Source: Prorocentrum cordatum
Lineage: Eukaryota > Sar > Dinophyceae > Prorocentrales > Prorocentraceae
NCBI GenBank assembly: GCA_963575745.1
Contig: CAUYUJ010007435.1
Location: 5,282 to 69,281 of the forward strand
Length of the DNA: 64,000 bases
Reading direction: 5' to 3'
Shown piece after piece: positions 22,607-32,958 of the stretch (position 1 is the first letter of the stretch; every line of letters begins with the position of its first letter). The notes beneath the pieces were generated by a model. The model made no database searches. It was not told the DNA's origin and saw nothing but the letters and a program-made list of their open reading frames with translations. A program made the position numbers and the translations under genes.

Positions 22607-23343
22607 ACAGCTGGCGTCGATACCAACGCGGTTGAGGGGGCCCTAGGGCGCTGAAAAGGGCCCTTGATGGCCTGCCAAGGAGAACTATGGGGCCCCAGGC
22701 GAGCGGCAGCGGCAGCAAGTCCCTTCTCAAGCGTCTTGGCGGGCATGAGGGCCCTCCAGAGCACGTGCATGACGGCCTTGGCGGGCTCCGAGGTGGCGCG
22801 ATAGATGGGGTCGAACCTGGGGCTCGGCGTGAGGGGCAATGCCAGCGTTCTTGATCTACCAGCAGCCTTAGCCCAAAGAGAAACAGCAGCCATTGTACGA
22901 AGAGACTCAAGCTCCCCCACGCTGGTTCCCTGGGCGGCCGTGCCAAAGGTGGCCGTGGTCTCGATGGCCGCGCGCGCCATGTGCTGCAATGTCTTCTTGC
23001 GTGCATGCGCTCCATGCAAGTGCCGCATGCGCTTGAGCATCGGCTTGGCCACGAGTATACGCGATGTACGCGTGCGTCGTCTCGTCGCTCTGCCAGCGGA
23101 ATAGCCCACCCCGAGGTTGCACCCCGAGTTTGTCATGAGAGCCTTGGCGGCTACGAGCCTGGACTGCATGTGGCGCTGAATGACCCGCTTCAGTTCATGC
23201 TCAAGCATTACCTGCCCCTGGCACTTCACCAATGGCCCGCTTAGCTGACCCGCGCCTCTGCCACCCAATATCGCCAACACATACAGCAACACAGGTGCAG
23301 TGGGATATTCTCTGCGGACCTCATCAAGAGGCCCAGCCAGCAT
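22573..23343 (-). pseudogene. LINE 1 post-palm RT/thumb region with degenerate YVDD box
   Basis: The frame starts LAGPLDEVRREYP. At 23283-23269 it reads YVLAI where an active RT has YVDD, so both motif-C aspartates are missing. The remainder is basic (HARKKTLQHMARA, TMAAVSLWAKAAG) and matches the RT-to-RNase H spacer of related dinoflagellate LINEs in character. An enzyme from this frame could not polymerise DNA. Confidence 0.65.
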
Positions 23344-23608
23344 GGGCTGAAGGAGGCAGGCCGCAGCCAGGCAAGATGGTCTGATCGACCTGGATGGGCT
23401 TGCTGCAGAGGCCCTGCAGCTCGATGACCCGCGGGGCGCGATGGGCGAGCACGATCAACTTCAATTGCCAAAGAGGGAAGCGCGTCCTGCCGGCTGCCTC
23501 GATCAGGTGCGAGTGCTGAACGAGTTCGGGTGCTGTCTTGAGGTAGATGAGTATAGCGGCCGTGTCACTGCCCGAGTCAGTGTGATACTCAGCCCATCCC
23601 GCCTGCAA
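23324..23608 (-). pseudogene. LINE 1 RT palm segment before motif C
   Basis: Reads LIYLKTAPELVQHSHLIEAA, then FPLWQLKLIVLAHRAPRVIE and PIQVDQTILPGCGL. The last box corresponds to the conserved QGxxLxPG-like segment that precedes the catalytic loop in LINE reverse transcriptases. A frameshift separates it from the following YVLA segment. Confidence 0.7.
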
Positions 23609-24378
23609 CCAAGCCGGCAGCTCCGAAGATTTCCCACGAATGGCGCACCAGAAGTAGCGGTAGTTCCTCCTCTACCACTGTTGAATGATATCTCGTCTAA
23701 TGCGCGCTTGCGCGTGACAGAGACAGTGGGGCAGGCAGGAGGGGCGTGCTCCGCCGAGCCGCTTTAAAATGAACGCCATTCTGGTAGTCATAGGCGGTCA
23801 GGCAACCTGGTGCTAAATCGCGGAGATGAGCTGGCGGAAAATCTCGGGCGCTTCGTCGGGGAGTCTCAGAAGCTGTCGTGGCGGCAGCTGGTAACCCACA
23901 TCCCGCCCCCGCTGGGGGCGCGCTCGGGACCTTTGTTTGTGTTTTCTCTTTCGGGTGGTTCAGGGTCGGGGGCGGGGGCCTAACTCCGAGGTTCTCGGGC
24001 CATTGGAAGGGGGGGGGGGGGGGGGTCGTTGGTTCCAGCCCGCCACCGTTGCCTCCACTTAGCCGCGTGAACAGATATCTCCTGCATGCCGTTGGCGGGC
24101 ACGTACTGCGCCGCAGGAAAAGACTGCCGCGCATCAGGGAGGTGCGCGCATCGAAAGAGCGCTGCTGCTCCATTCACCGAGTGCTCCTTGGCCCGCTGCT
24201 CCCAGCCCGCCTTCTTGCGCGCGGCGCGCTCGCGACGAAGCAATGCAGCGCGTTGACGCGCGAGCGTAGACTGACAGGCAGCGAGGGGTAGAGCATGTCG
24301 GGATGCGTGAGCAAGTCGAGCACGCGGCAGGAGCAGACGGCATAGCGGCTCCCAAAGACGACGGGCAGCCCGGCAGAG

Positions 24379-24984
24379 CTATAAGGTTCTGGAAGAACTG
24401 CATGGTGTTGCAAACTCCGAAAATAAAGCCCCAACCCAGCGCCGCCAAGTGGCAACTGGGCTAACCCTCGGGAAAGCCGGTGGTCCAGGTCGTCCAGGCT
24501 TACTCCAGGAATGCTCATTCCGGCCCCCTCCCCCCAAGTAGCTCGGTGCAACTTCTTCATCGATCTGGTGGGCCTCGAGAAACTCAAGCTCCGCAGCCTG
24601 GGCAACGGACTCCCAAGACGCCGAGATGTCCCCGGACTGTGCGTCCATATTCGCTTGGTCCCATCGGCCTTCTGCGGGCCGATTCCTGGGCCCCGCAAGG
24701 ACCTCAATCGGGAAGCGCCTCGGAACCTTCGCCACCCTGACACGGTGCGAGTCCTTCGTGCAGGCAAGCCTAAGCTGGGCAGGGTAGTGCGGCGCCGTGG
24801 CCACGTCGTACAGCGCAGATATCTGGGCTTCAGCAGCGAGCTCGCGGCTGACGACGTGATAGCCAATCGCTCGATCAGCAGGGCGGCGCGTCCCTTCTTC
24901 AGTAGCAACGATGACGGCGTCTAGAGCAGAGACCCAGCCGCTGTATCCTAGCACATCAGGCTCCAGGTTAAAGTCCCCCATCAT
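24379..24984 (-). pseudogene. LINE 1 endonuclease C-terminal half
   Basis: Starts MMGDFNLEPDVL, the GDFN box of APE-type (EEP) LINE endonucleases, in which Asp and Asn are catalytic. The later SDH box is not recognisable. A basic segment (KVPRRFPIEVLAGP) leads into the linker before RT. The N-terminal half lies in a different frame at 25073-25345. Confidence 0.7.
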
Positions 24985-25072
24985 AATAAAAAAGGCATGC
25001 CGATAGCTTGCAGCTGGGCCCTAAGATCGCGCAGGGTGTCCCAGTTCTGCGGGGAAAGACGAACCCTATGAT

Positions 25073-26513
25073 TTAGACCGATGAAGGCAACCAAAACTCC
25101 CTTGGAATAGCGCCTCCAAGATGCAACAAACCGACGCGTCCAGGCATCAAAGCATCCGAGTGGCCCTCCACTCTAGATAAGCCAACGTGTTTCGAAGTTG
25201 CTAGCAAGAGACCTCCAGAAATGCCCCCACGACCTGTTGGAACAGCTGGAAAGAGACGGGCCCGTCGACCCTGATCATGAAGCGCGGCCTCCAGCACATC
25301 AGTCTCGACGATGTGGGTTTCTTGAACAGCGAGCACGTTTGCCCGCTGGGAGTGGGGGGAGGAAAGGAAAATGCCAAACCCAACGTGCTCTGTGACATTG
25401 CAAGTGATAGATGTCCAGCAACGGCGGGCCCGTGCCCGAGACTCCTCACTCGGGCTAAAGGTGCGACTTATCATTCTCAGTGGTACTGCAGCGTGCCTTC
25501 TTAGCACGCTCAAGGGCTTCCTCGAGCGCGGCCTGGGCAGCCTGCCGAGTGATGCCCCGCTTGCCTTTCGAGTCTTCTTCAGCAGCGGCCCCGCCTCCAG
25601 CATCGTTGACGAACTTCTCGATCCAGTCGCCACCAAGGCCGGAGAAGGAGAGGTCGCCCATCTTCTCGTCGTCGCCAGACTCGAGGTCGAGGGAAGAGGC
25701 TGCCCAGCGCGTGCACCATCACGAGCATCACCAGCGGCATCAGACGGGGCCTCGATGTCCTGCGCCGCCTGCTGCCTCTGGGCCACAACCGAGTCACGGG
25801 CGGCGATGAGCTTGTCAAACTCCGCCAGTACCGAGGCCTCGCAGCTGAACGACACGAGCTGCGATCGAAGGCCAACAGCAGGATCGATCACAGGAGGAGG
25901 AGGAGGAGGCGGAGGAAGAACGCCAGCGACAGCACGAACCTCAGGAGCCGCCACACTTCCAGAGAGCTGGCCGTACGCCTCGGCGGCGCGCTTGGCGGCA
26001 TCCTTCTCTTTGGCCTGCTGCTCGTCATGCTCCGCCTGGAGCTGGGCCACACGCGGGACCTGCTTGGAGTGGGTGTCCTTGGCCTTGTCAAGGGCATTGG
26101 TTGTCTTGGCGACCTTTGCCTTGAGGACGTCGTGCTCCTGCTTGGCCTCCTTGGAGACGGCCGCAGGGTCCCCAGACTTGACCGCCCGCTGCGCCACGAT
26201 GCGCGAACGCTGCTGGCTGGGCAAAAGAGCCACAAGAGCAGCAACCTGCACATCGTCCAGCGCGAGGAAGGCATGAATATGCTCGTCCTCGAGCTTGCCA
26301 TCCTTGGCTGCCGCGGAGCCCTTGCCCGCACCTCCGTCACCCCTCGAGCGGACTCCTGAGGCGTCAGAGTCGGGCTTGTCAGCACCACAGCAGTAGCATG
26401 TACGCCGCCATCCGAAGTTGTTCGCGAACTTGCACTTCTTGACTGCACACGTCCAAATCTGGCCACCCCCGCACCTGCAGGCAAGCACGAAACCGCAGGG
26501 CCACGGTTTCGCA
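25073..26513 (-). pseudogene. LINE 1 N-terminal ORF: RanBP2-type finger, coiled coil, endonuclease N-half
   Basis: Near 26465-26390 the frame reads IWTCAVKKCKFANNFGWRRT followed by CYCCGADKP. This fits a RanBP2-type zinc finger (W-x-C-x4-C-x3-N-x6-C-x2-C). A long charged helix follows (about 26270-25950, for example KQEHDVLKAKVAKTTNALDK) and is likely a coiled coil. Near 25345-25300, NVLAVQETHIVE carries the metal-binding Glu of an APE-type endonuclease. A frame change lies between: the segment GDLSFSGLGGDWIEKFVND (about 25660-25600) is in another frame. The frame's upstream extension to 26614 is GGA repeat and not coding. Confidence 0.7.
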
Positions 26514-26535
26514 CTTGAGCCAAAATGGCTACGGA
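26514..26535 (-). other. Dinoflagellate spliced-leader (DinoSL) relic, 22 nt
   Basis: The minus strand reads TCCGTAGCCATTTTGGC and ends TCAAG, an exact match to the conserved 22-nt DinoSL. It is followed by TGCGAAACC, not by a GT donor, so it is not an SL RNA gene. It is a leader copied back into the genome from a trans-spliced mRNA. It marks the 5' end of LINE 1 and abuts a CCTCC array (plus). Confidence 0.95.
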
Positions 26536-26605
26536 CCTCCTCCTCCTCCTCCTCCTCCTCCTCCCTCTCCCTCCCTCCCTCCCTCCCTCCTCCCCCTCCT
26601 CCCTC
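26536..26605 (+). repeat. TCC / CTCC array
   Basis: TCC units grading to CTCC. It lies immediately upstream of the LINE 1 5' end, so it was probably the insertion target. Confidence 0.85.
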
Positions 26606-26794
26606 CTGCCTCATCGCTCCCTCTCTTGAGGTATGACGGCTTCCCTTGCCTGCTGGTCCACTGCATGCTCCTCCACATCCCTGGTCAGGGCAACTCGCCT
26701 GAGCATTCGTTTCTGGATGGGCTGGTGGGGTTACGCGAAGAGTCTAGAATATCAAAAAGACGCGTGTTGAACCCGACCCCGTGGTATTTACTTG

Positions 26795-27042
26795 GTAGAA
26801 GCGTTTAAAGCGAATGTGCGCTTTGCTTAATCGGGATTTGCCTTTCGAGAACCACCCTCCCGCCATCCGTAGACCTCTTAGGTTGTTTCAGACGAGTGTC
26901 CACGGCGCTAATGCGGGATCCCTATTTTGAAAGGCAGCGTACCGCCTTCCACCGTTCAACAACTGTTAGAAACTTGTGAAAAGAATCTGCGCGGTGCCTA
27001 GGCGACAGCAGCATTCTGAAAACCACCGGCGATCCATCCATG
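26795..27042 (+). repeat. Diverged copies of the 83-bp minisatellite
   Basis: About three units resemble 2244-2770 in the same orientation: GTTTAAAGCGAATGTGCGC, then GACGAGTGTCCACGGCGCTA, then AAAGAATCTGCGCGGTGCC. Each is followed by a TTTTGAAA / ACCACC block. Confidence 0.7.
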
Positions 27043-27905
27043 TGATTGTTGAACATGTCATCCAAATGGTATATTGAAAAAAAAAGTCTCAATCGAAACG
27101 CACAGCACGGCCTACGGACAAGTCTGGTGGCGCGGCAAAAGGGGATTGATTCAAACGCTTCGCTCACTCCGCCGGCCTAAATTGTCTCATCGTCATCATG
27201 TGCCCGTGTGCTCTCGGGGATCTGGAAGTTGCTGGGTTGTGGTAATTTCCCCAAGTAATCGGGTGAAACTCGCGTTAGTGGAAGCAGTCGCTTGGTAGAT
27301 GGAGGGCAACACTTAGACCTTCGGTCCAACCCACCACCGTGCCTGAGTGGTTGGTCAGAAGCCTCTTGGATGCATGTGAGGGTCTCTTGGGATGCCGTTC
27401 AGGGGCCTCTTAGAGGGATCTTGGGGGCGTTTTTTGGGGGCCGCTAGGGAGCCTCTGGGGAAACTTCTCGGTACCCTGTTGGGGCCTTTTGGGGGTCTCT
27501 TTGGAGCGGGGAGTTCTTCATGAGGTCCGGAATGGAGGAAGAAAGGAAAACGAGGAAGTACGAGAGGAGATCTGCTAGAAACCGCGAGGCGGGGATGCTC
27601 AAGCGCGCGCTGCCGCCGCTCAGAACGGATCCGCAGACTCCTTCGGACCACTGCCTGACCCGAATCCCGAGCCGCGTCCGGTAAAAGGTCATGGCAAAAC
27701 ATGGCAAAACGGGACCCGGGCAGTAATTAGCCTCGGAGCAGACGAGCGGAACCCAAATCCGATGAGATGACCGCGAGGGGGGTGACGAGGGAGTCTGGTC
27801 GAGTAGGGACTGTCGGCAATGTGAGTTGTTCGATATATGCCTTTGACTGTAGCTAATACTATAAGGGTAACTGTGGCGAGATGCCCCGGGAACCCTCTCC
27901 CCACT
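27043..27905. other. Unassigned, with a GGGGCCTCTT minisatellite stretch
   Basis: 27370-27510 holds imperfect GGGGGCCTCTTGGG repeats, the inverse of the 20.6 and 57.5 kb minisatellite. Nothing else is recognised; frames of about 100 codons lack domains. Confidence 0.45.
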
Positions 27906-28068
27906 TGGCGGCGCGCACAGTGGGGTAGGGGAGGGGGGAAGAACTTCTTGGAAGGAGGCTGCTTCTTAGAAGGCGCCAGCCCCACATCGGCAAGGCCCGC
28001 GCCTTCTGAGAAGCAGGGCTGCTTCTAAGAAGCCTTCCCCCTCCCCCTGCCCCCCTCTGCGCGTGGCC
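27906..28068 (+). mobile_element. Foldback element family 3, copy A
   Basis: The left arm GCGCGCACAG...GGGGAGGGGGGAAG pairs with the right arm CTTCCCCCTCCCCCTGCCCC...CTCTGCGCGTGG. The interior carries CCTTCTGAGAAGCAGGGCTG palindromes. Related copies lie at 35012-35100 and 48712-48873. Edges are approximate. Confidence 0.65.
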
Positions 28069-28091
28069 GGCCCGCCCCTCTCTCCCCATTC

Positions 28092-28222
28092 GGCGACGGG
28101 GGCGAACAGCCCAGGGGCGGGCATTACACGCATCCCTCTGGGAGCCTCGCCGAAGACATGGACTTCGGCGCCCCTGGACACGTGTGCTGCTCCCCCGCGG
28201 GGCTGTTCGCCCCGCCGTCGCC
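28092..28222 (+). mobile_element. Foldback element, 131 bp
   Basis: Terminal inverted repeats GGCGACGGGGGCGAACAGCC and, inverted, GGCGACGGCGGGGCGAACAG. Flanks CCCCATTC and TCTCATTC agree at 6 of 8 positions, suggesting an 8-bp target duplication. An inner CGCCGAAG / CTTCGGCG hairpin lies at the centre. Confidence 0.65.
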
Positions 28223-28437
28223 TCTCATTCCCCCTCCTCTGAAGGGGCCCTGGGACACACAAATAAATAGAAACACATGACAGGATGGTTCCCCACATGG
28301 TCCCATATTTTCTGGGTTTCTTGTCTTCCCCCCAACTTCCCACCATATGTTCCCATAGCTTCCCATTTTCTGGGGAATCGACGACTCGCTGTGTCTGTGT
28401 GCTTTTTTTTCCCCCTCCTGATCCTCCCGCCTCTCTC

Positions 28438-28630
28438 GGGTCGGGCGAAAGGGGGGGATAGCAAAGGGGGGGGGTTGAGAATCAGCTCGCGTAGCTGATT
28501 GTCCCGGCGCCTCCCAGCGCCGGAGGCGGCTATGTCTCGAGGCATGGGCCCCTCGGTGAGGCCGAAACCAGCTGCATGCAGCAAATCTCAAAACCCCCCC
28601 TTTCCCAATCCCCCCCTTTCGCCCGACCCG
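28438..28630 (+). mobile_element. Foldback element, 193 bp with about 50-bp arms
   Basis: Both arms begin CGGGTCGGGCGAAAGGGGG and continue through AAAGGGGGGGGTTGAGA-like sequence. CCTCTCT and CCTCTCC flank it. Inner hairpins include AATCAGCT-CGCGT-AGCTGATT and CCGGCGC-CTCCCA-GCGCCGG. Confidence 0.7.
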
Positions 28631-28750
28631 CCTCTCCCCTCCGCTCCGTGCCGCCTCCCGCCCGGCGCGCTCCGGTGCCCCCGGCGCCTCGCCGCGCCGG
28701 CCGCCGAAGGGGGGCCAGGCGGGGCGCCCCCACATGCCCATACACTACTC

Positions 28751-28942
28751 GTAAGTCGGGCCTGTCCCCCAACAGGGGGATTTTCGACGAAAACTAGCAA
28801 ATACCCCCCAAAGAATCAAACAATGCTACCAAAATAGTCTGGGGGCTATTTTCTGCATACTTTTTGCCCTTTGTGGGATCTTTTTGGGGTACTTTTTATG
28901 CTTCGTCGAAAATCCCCCTGTAGGGGGACACGCCCGACTTAA
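28751..28942 (+). mobile_element. MITE-1, copy 1 (192 bp)
   Basis: Arms of about 40 bp begin TAAGTCGGGCCTGTCCCCC and run through GGGGGATTTTCGACG. Flanks CACTACTC (28743-28750) and TACTACTC (28943-28950) match at 7 of 8, an 8-bp target duplication. The interior CAAAATAGTC motif is shared with the copies at 32959 and 56646. Confidence 0.85.
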
Positions 28943-29049
28943 TACTACTCTCCTCTCCCCTGACTCTGTCCGGAGAGTGTCCCGTCCTCTCGCGTATTGC
29001 TTCTTACGCACAAGACTTGACGATTCGTTTTTTATTCCTATGTGTGTTT

Positions 29050-29710
29050 TTCAATCTGGTTGTTCCCGGTTCTTCCAAAATGGCGCTCCCGCTGCAGCGC
29101 CGCCCTCACTTCCGCGCTTCGGCTGTTCAAAGTCGTGCTCCTGCTGCAGCGCCGGCCTCATTCTCGCTGGTCTCCCTGGGCCCCCGGCGCTCTGGGGAGC
29201 CCAGGGAGACCTGGGAGGGAGCCCAGGGAACTCGAGAGGCAGCGTGTCGAAAGGAAGGGGGGGGGCTTCAAAAGTTACAATGCCCTCACAGGGCGGCACC
29301 TGACACTCGAAAACGCCCACATCGGGTAGACACGGTTGCGGAGGGCATGGAGCCCCGGCATTCCGGACAAGCACTGTCCTCTCGTAGGCGGGCCACTCAC
29401 CCTCCAAGTCATCCGGTGCCATGCCAGGGCATGCAATGCGATGCTGTGTCGTGACCCGCTGTTCGATGCTATGCTTTGCGTTGCTATGCGTTGTGCTGCA
29501 CTGCTTCACTACGCAATGCAACGCCATGCTATGACATGCTATGACCTGCCCCGTGCTCTTCTACGCCATGCTTCTTCATCCATCGCGTACCCTCCTGGGA
29601 TCATTGCCCTGCTCGACATCCGGCTGTGCGAGTAAATAAGATATCTACACCATGGTAAGGGATGGGAGGGATGGATAGGGCGTCAGATGTGACGCTAGCG
29701 CACCTAGTTT
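29050..29710 (+). repeat. Dispersed repeat R2, copy 1
   Basis: Shares two blocks with 41250-41690 in the same order. One is a CTGCAGCGC-rich pair of about 60-bp units. The other is an ATGCTATG-rich stretch ending in a conserved GACATCCGGCTGTGCGA...GACGCTAGCGCACCTAG segment. Copy 1 has extra sequence in the middle. Confidence 0.75.
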
Positions 29711-29779
29711 GCCCCCCCCCTCCCACGTTCATCTACCCCCCTTCCCCTCCCCTCGTCCCTCGTCCCTCGTTCCTCGTTC

Positions 29780-29870
29780 CTCTCCTCCTCCTCCTCCTCC
29801 TCCTCCTCCTCCTCCTCCTCCTCCTCCTCCTCCTCCTCCTCCTCCCCCCTTCGTCATCCCTCTCCTCCTT
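29780..29870 (+). repeat. TCC array
   Basis: About 25 TCC units followed by looser TCC-rich sequence to about 29925. Confidence 0.9.
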
Positions 29871-29940
29871 CTCCTCCTGCACCCCTCCTCGTCCTCGCAT
29901 TCCTCCTCCTCCTCCCTGCCCAGACCACCTCGCGCGCGGC

Positions 29941-30150
29941 GTCCCAGAGCCCAGACTTTCGAGGATGTCTCAGGCGAAACGGCCCAGAACACTTTTCGCA
30001 CGGCATCTCGGGGCTCAGAATTTCGAGGACGTCTCAGGCGCAACGGCCCAGAACGCCTCTCGCGCGGCGTCCCGGAGCTGAGATTTCTGAGGATGTCTCA
30101 AGCGAAACGGCCTGGAACACGGGAGTTTTTGAGGATGTCTCTGCTTCAAT
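29941..30150 (+). repeat. 64-bp minisatellite, about 3.3 copies
   Basis: Units start GAGGATGTCTCAGGCGAAAC at about 29960, 30024 and 30087, with a partial unit at 30130. A single similar motif, TGAGGACATCTCAAGCGACA, lies at about 2776, just after the 83-bp minisatellite. Confidence 0.8.
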
Positions 30151-30327
30151 ATCCCCCGGCCAGAGTTAGCTTCTACCACAGCAGCATCTCGTTCAGCATT
30201 CTGTTTGGGGAAAAAATCACCGTCCCGATTTTTTTGAAGCTCCAGTATATATGTGGACCTCCTGGCGCCGCGACAGAACCCCACTGCGACGGCGAGGCGC
30301 TGCTCCTCCGACTTCGGCCACCCTAGA

Positions 30328-30517
30328 GGCCTCCCAGATGGGCTCGGAGCAGATGGGTTCGGAGGATCGGGCCGAATCGTCGATACATCATCGATGGATC
30401 GGCGATGCATCGGTGACGCCGGCGTGGAGAAAATCGGGCCCCGCCCGCATCGAAGCGCATCGCCGATGCGGAGCGATCCTTCGACCCCACCTGCTCCGAC
30501 CCTATGTGCAGGGAGGA
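30328..30517 (+). mobile_element. Foldback element family 4, copy 1
   Basis: The left arm begins GGCCTCCCAGATGGGCTCGG; the inverted right arm has GGGTCGGAGCAGGTGGGGTC. The interior consists of short GCATCGCCGATGC / ATCGGCG units. Copy 2 is at 48886-49112. Confidence 0.7.
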
Positions 30518-30709
30518 GGAGACGCACCACCACCACCACCGCCATCACCACCACCACCAGCACCACCTGGAAGATGGAGGCAGAGGGTGGTCAGGGCTCG
30601 TGGTGGTGCATGTCGCTTTGGGCGCTCTCGCGGGACATCGTGGACACCCGCACCCGAATCCCCCAAGGCTGATCAAGGTAGTGCGCTTCCTGCTCCGACC
30701 CCGTGGAGG

Positions 30710-30797
30710 GGGGAGCAGGAGGAGGAGGAGCAGGAGGAGGAGGAGGAGGAATAAGAGGAAGAGGAGGAGGATGAGGATGAGGAGGAGGAGCAGGTGG

Positions 30798-30854
<57 letters not shown>

Positions 30855-30960
30855 GGAGGAGGAGGAGGAGGAGGAGGAGGAGGAGGAGCAGAGGAGGAGG
30901 AAGAAGAGGAGGAGCATGAGCAGGAGCAGGAGGATGATGAGGAGGAGCAGGAGGAGGATG
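30710..30960 (+). repeat. GGA array with (GAT)n core
   Basis: GGA units flank a GAT block at about 30795-30852. It gives poly-Ser, poly-Ile or poly-His on minus depending on frame. Confidence 0.9.
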
Positions 30961-31094
30961 TGGGAGGCCTAGAGCCGCCCACGGGGGCTCCTCTCTCCGG
31001 GCCAGTCCAAGATTGGTCACACGGGCGGCCCCGCGGAAGTGATTGCCCGCGGCGGAGGGCCAGACCCGCAGGGGAACGGGGGCCGCGAGCTCCA

Positions 31095-31212
31095 AAAGGA
31101 TGGGGCGACCAAGACGACGAGGACGACGACGAGGACGAGGAGGAGGAGGAGGACGTGGAGGACGTGGAGGGGACGACGAGGACGAGGACGACGAGGACGG
31201 CGAGGACGACGA

Positions 31213-31243
<31 letters not shown>

Positions 31244-31245
31244 TG
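31095..31245 (+). repeat. GAC/GAG array
   Basis: GACGAC and GAGGAG units, non-coding repeat. Confidence 0.85.
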
Positions 31246-31364
31246 CCCTACCCAAACAAGGCGGCGCAAGGCCCTCGTCGCCTCTTCAACTGCTTTATCC
31301 GCGAAAGGCAGTGTTGGGGGTACAGCCAGGCTGCTTCCGCTGGAAGCGCCAAATGAGGATCCGA

Positions 31365-31605
31365 GGGCCCCCTCCTCCTCCTCCCTCTCTGCTGCTGCTG
31401 CTGCTCCTCCTCCACCTCCTCCTCTTCCTCCTCTTCCTCTCCTCCTGCTCCTCCTCCTCCTCCTCCTCCTCTCCTCCTCCTTCTACTCCTCCTCCTCCTC
31501 ATCCTCCTCCTCATCCTCCTCCCTCTGCTTTTCCTCCTCCTCCTCCTCCTTCTCCTCCTCTTCCTCCTCCTCCTCCTCCTCGTCCTCCTCGTCCTGCCCC
31601 CTCCT
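31365..31605 (+). repeat. TCC array
   Basis: TCC/TCT pyrimidine array on plus with CTG and ATC variants. Confidence 0.9.
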
Positions 31606-31639
31606 GCCTCCTCCACGGGCCTCCCGTCTTCTCATGAGG

Positions 31640-32140
31640 CCTCCTGGGGCCTCCTGTGCTGGCCACTGGGCCACGTGAGGAACGGAGAAACGCCGAGTGA
31701 GGCACGAACGCCTCCTGGGCCCAGAGCGTCGGAGGTGCGGCCGAGCTGCTGCCAGAAAGACCGCTGAGTGAGGAGCGAAAACTGCGGGGCCGGAATCAAG
31801 ACGACCGATGCCCGGGATCGGAAGGCGACCCGGCTGCATCGGTCCTGGCCAGGTCCACCGAAGGGCCAAGGATCGGTGCGCGTGCGTGCAATCTGCTCCC
31901 TCCGGGCCAATCCGGGGGGCGTGCACACTGGCTCTGGACGCATGGGTGGCCTGGCCAAGGTCGATGAACAATCAGGCTGCTGCCACAAGAACCGCCAAAC
32001 GAAGCACGTGGCCCCAAGGGCACCCGGGTGCTCTGAGCCCATGCTTGGCCTGGCGACGGCCGATGAACTATGAGGCTGCTGCCATAAGAAGCGCGGAGCG
32101 AAGAGCGCAGCCCCTCTCTGGCCCCAAGGTCACTCGGGTA
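31640..32140 (+). repeat. About 100-bp tandem repeat, 4-5 diverged units
   Basis: Recurring CTGCTGCCANAAGAACCGC followed by GAGTGAGGAGCG-like sequence at about 31685, 31743, 31975 and 32070. Preceding units carry CTGGCC...CGATGAAC. Divergence is high. Confidence 0.6.
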
Positions 32141-32958
32141 ACCACAAGGGAGCGCTGGAGGAGAACAGCCGTGGAGGGACCGAACGAACAGCGAGCCCCT
32201 CTGGACTCCGAGCTGTTCCTTGTTCCAGCGTCTTGGCTGTGTGGCTTTCCTCCACCCCTCGGCCCGCCCCCGAGTCGAGTGGTGGCCGCAACGAACGACA
32301 GGATGAGCCTGGACGACGTGCCCTCTACGGCCGCGCGTCGGACGAACGACAGACCCCAAACGACGCACTAATCCCCTTGGAGCCGACGACTGCCCCCCCC
32401 TCCCCCCCACCCCAACCCCCATGCTCCTACAGCAGGTGTTCGCAATACGAGATTTCAGCAGGTTCAAGAGATGTGAGATCAGCTTGATCGTCCCTCTTCC
32501 TAGTTTCTGAGGTGCTTCGGGACTTCTGTGGGCCCCCTGGGCCTTTCTAAGAACAAGGAATCTCCGGGAGATTCCTGTCTGTTTTGTTCCGCGCAGACAC
32601 AGAGACCCCTCCAGGGCTTGCAGTCTATCAAAGCCGCGCCGCTCGGAGACTAAAATGTCTGCCCTGACTGGGACAGGGGCCTCTGATCGAGGAGCGCGCC
32701 TTTGCACCTGCGATGCCAACGCAGTGCCTCTGCTCCCTCCCTCCCTCCCGAGACCTCCTTGGACCTCCAGCGTCCCGAACCGAGGACGGCGCGATGTTGC
32801 ATGTCATGTCAGGCCTCTGGGGGCTGCTTTCGGGCTCCGAGGCCATCAACAAGCTGTCCAGGTCGGAGAGACGAAACAGCCCCCTGGGAAGGGGCCGAGA
32901 TCCCTGGGGACCACACACACCAAAAAGCTGCGGCGGAGGCCTGGCCCTCTCCCTCCCC
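32141..32958. other. Unassigned 0.8 kb
   Basis: Several overlapping frames of 100-135 codons occur on both strands without recognisable domains. No clear repeat. Confidence 0.4.

Larger units (their letters stand above)
21145..26535 (-). mobile_element. LINE 1: near full-length, decayed non-LTR retrotransposon starting with DinoSL
   Basis: Reading from 26535 downward, the element has the spliced leader, a zinc finger plus coiled-coil N-terminal region, an APE-type endonuclease, a reverse transcriptase, a cysteine finger, a degenerate RNase H and a 3' region. This is the complete order expected for a dinoflagellate LINE in about 5.4 kb. Several frameshifts and the loss of RT catalytic residues make it a pseudogene. 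The leader at its exact 5' end shows that the source RNA was trans-spliced before reverse transcription. The 3' end is approximate and no tail was found. Confidence 0.85.
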
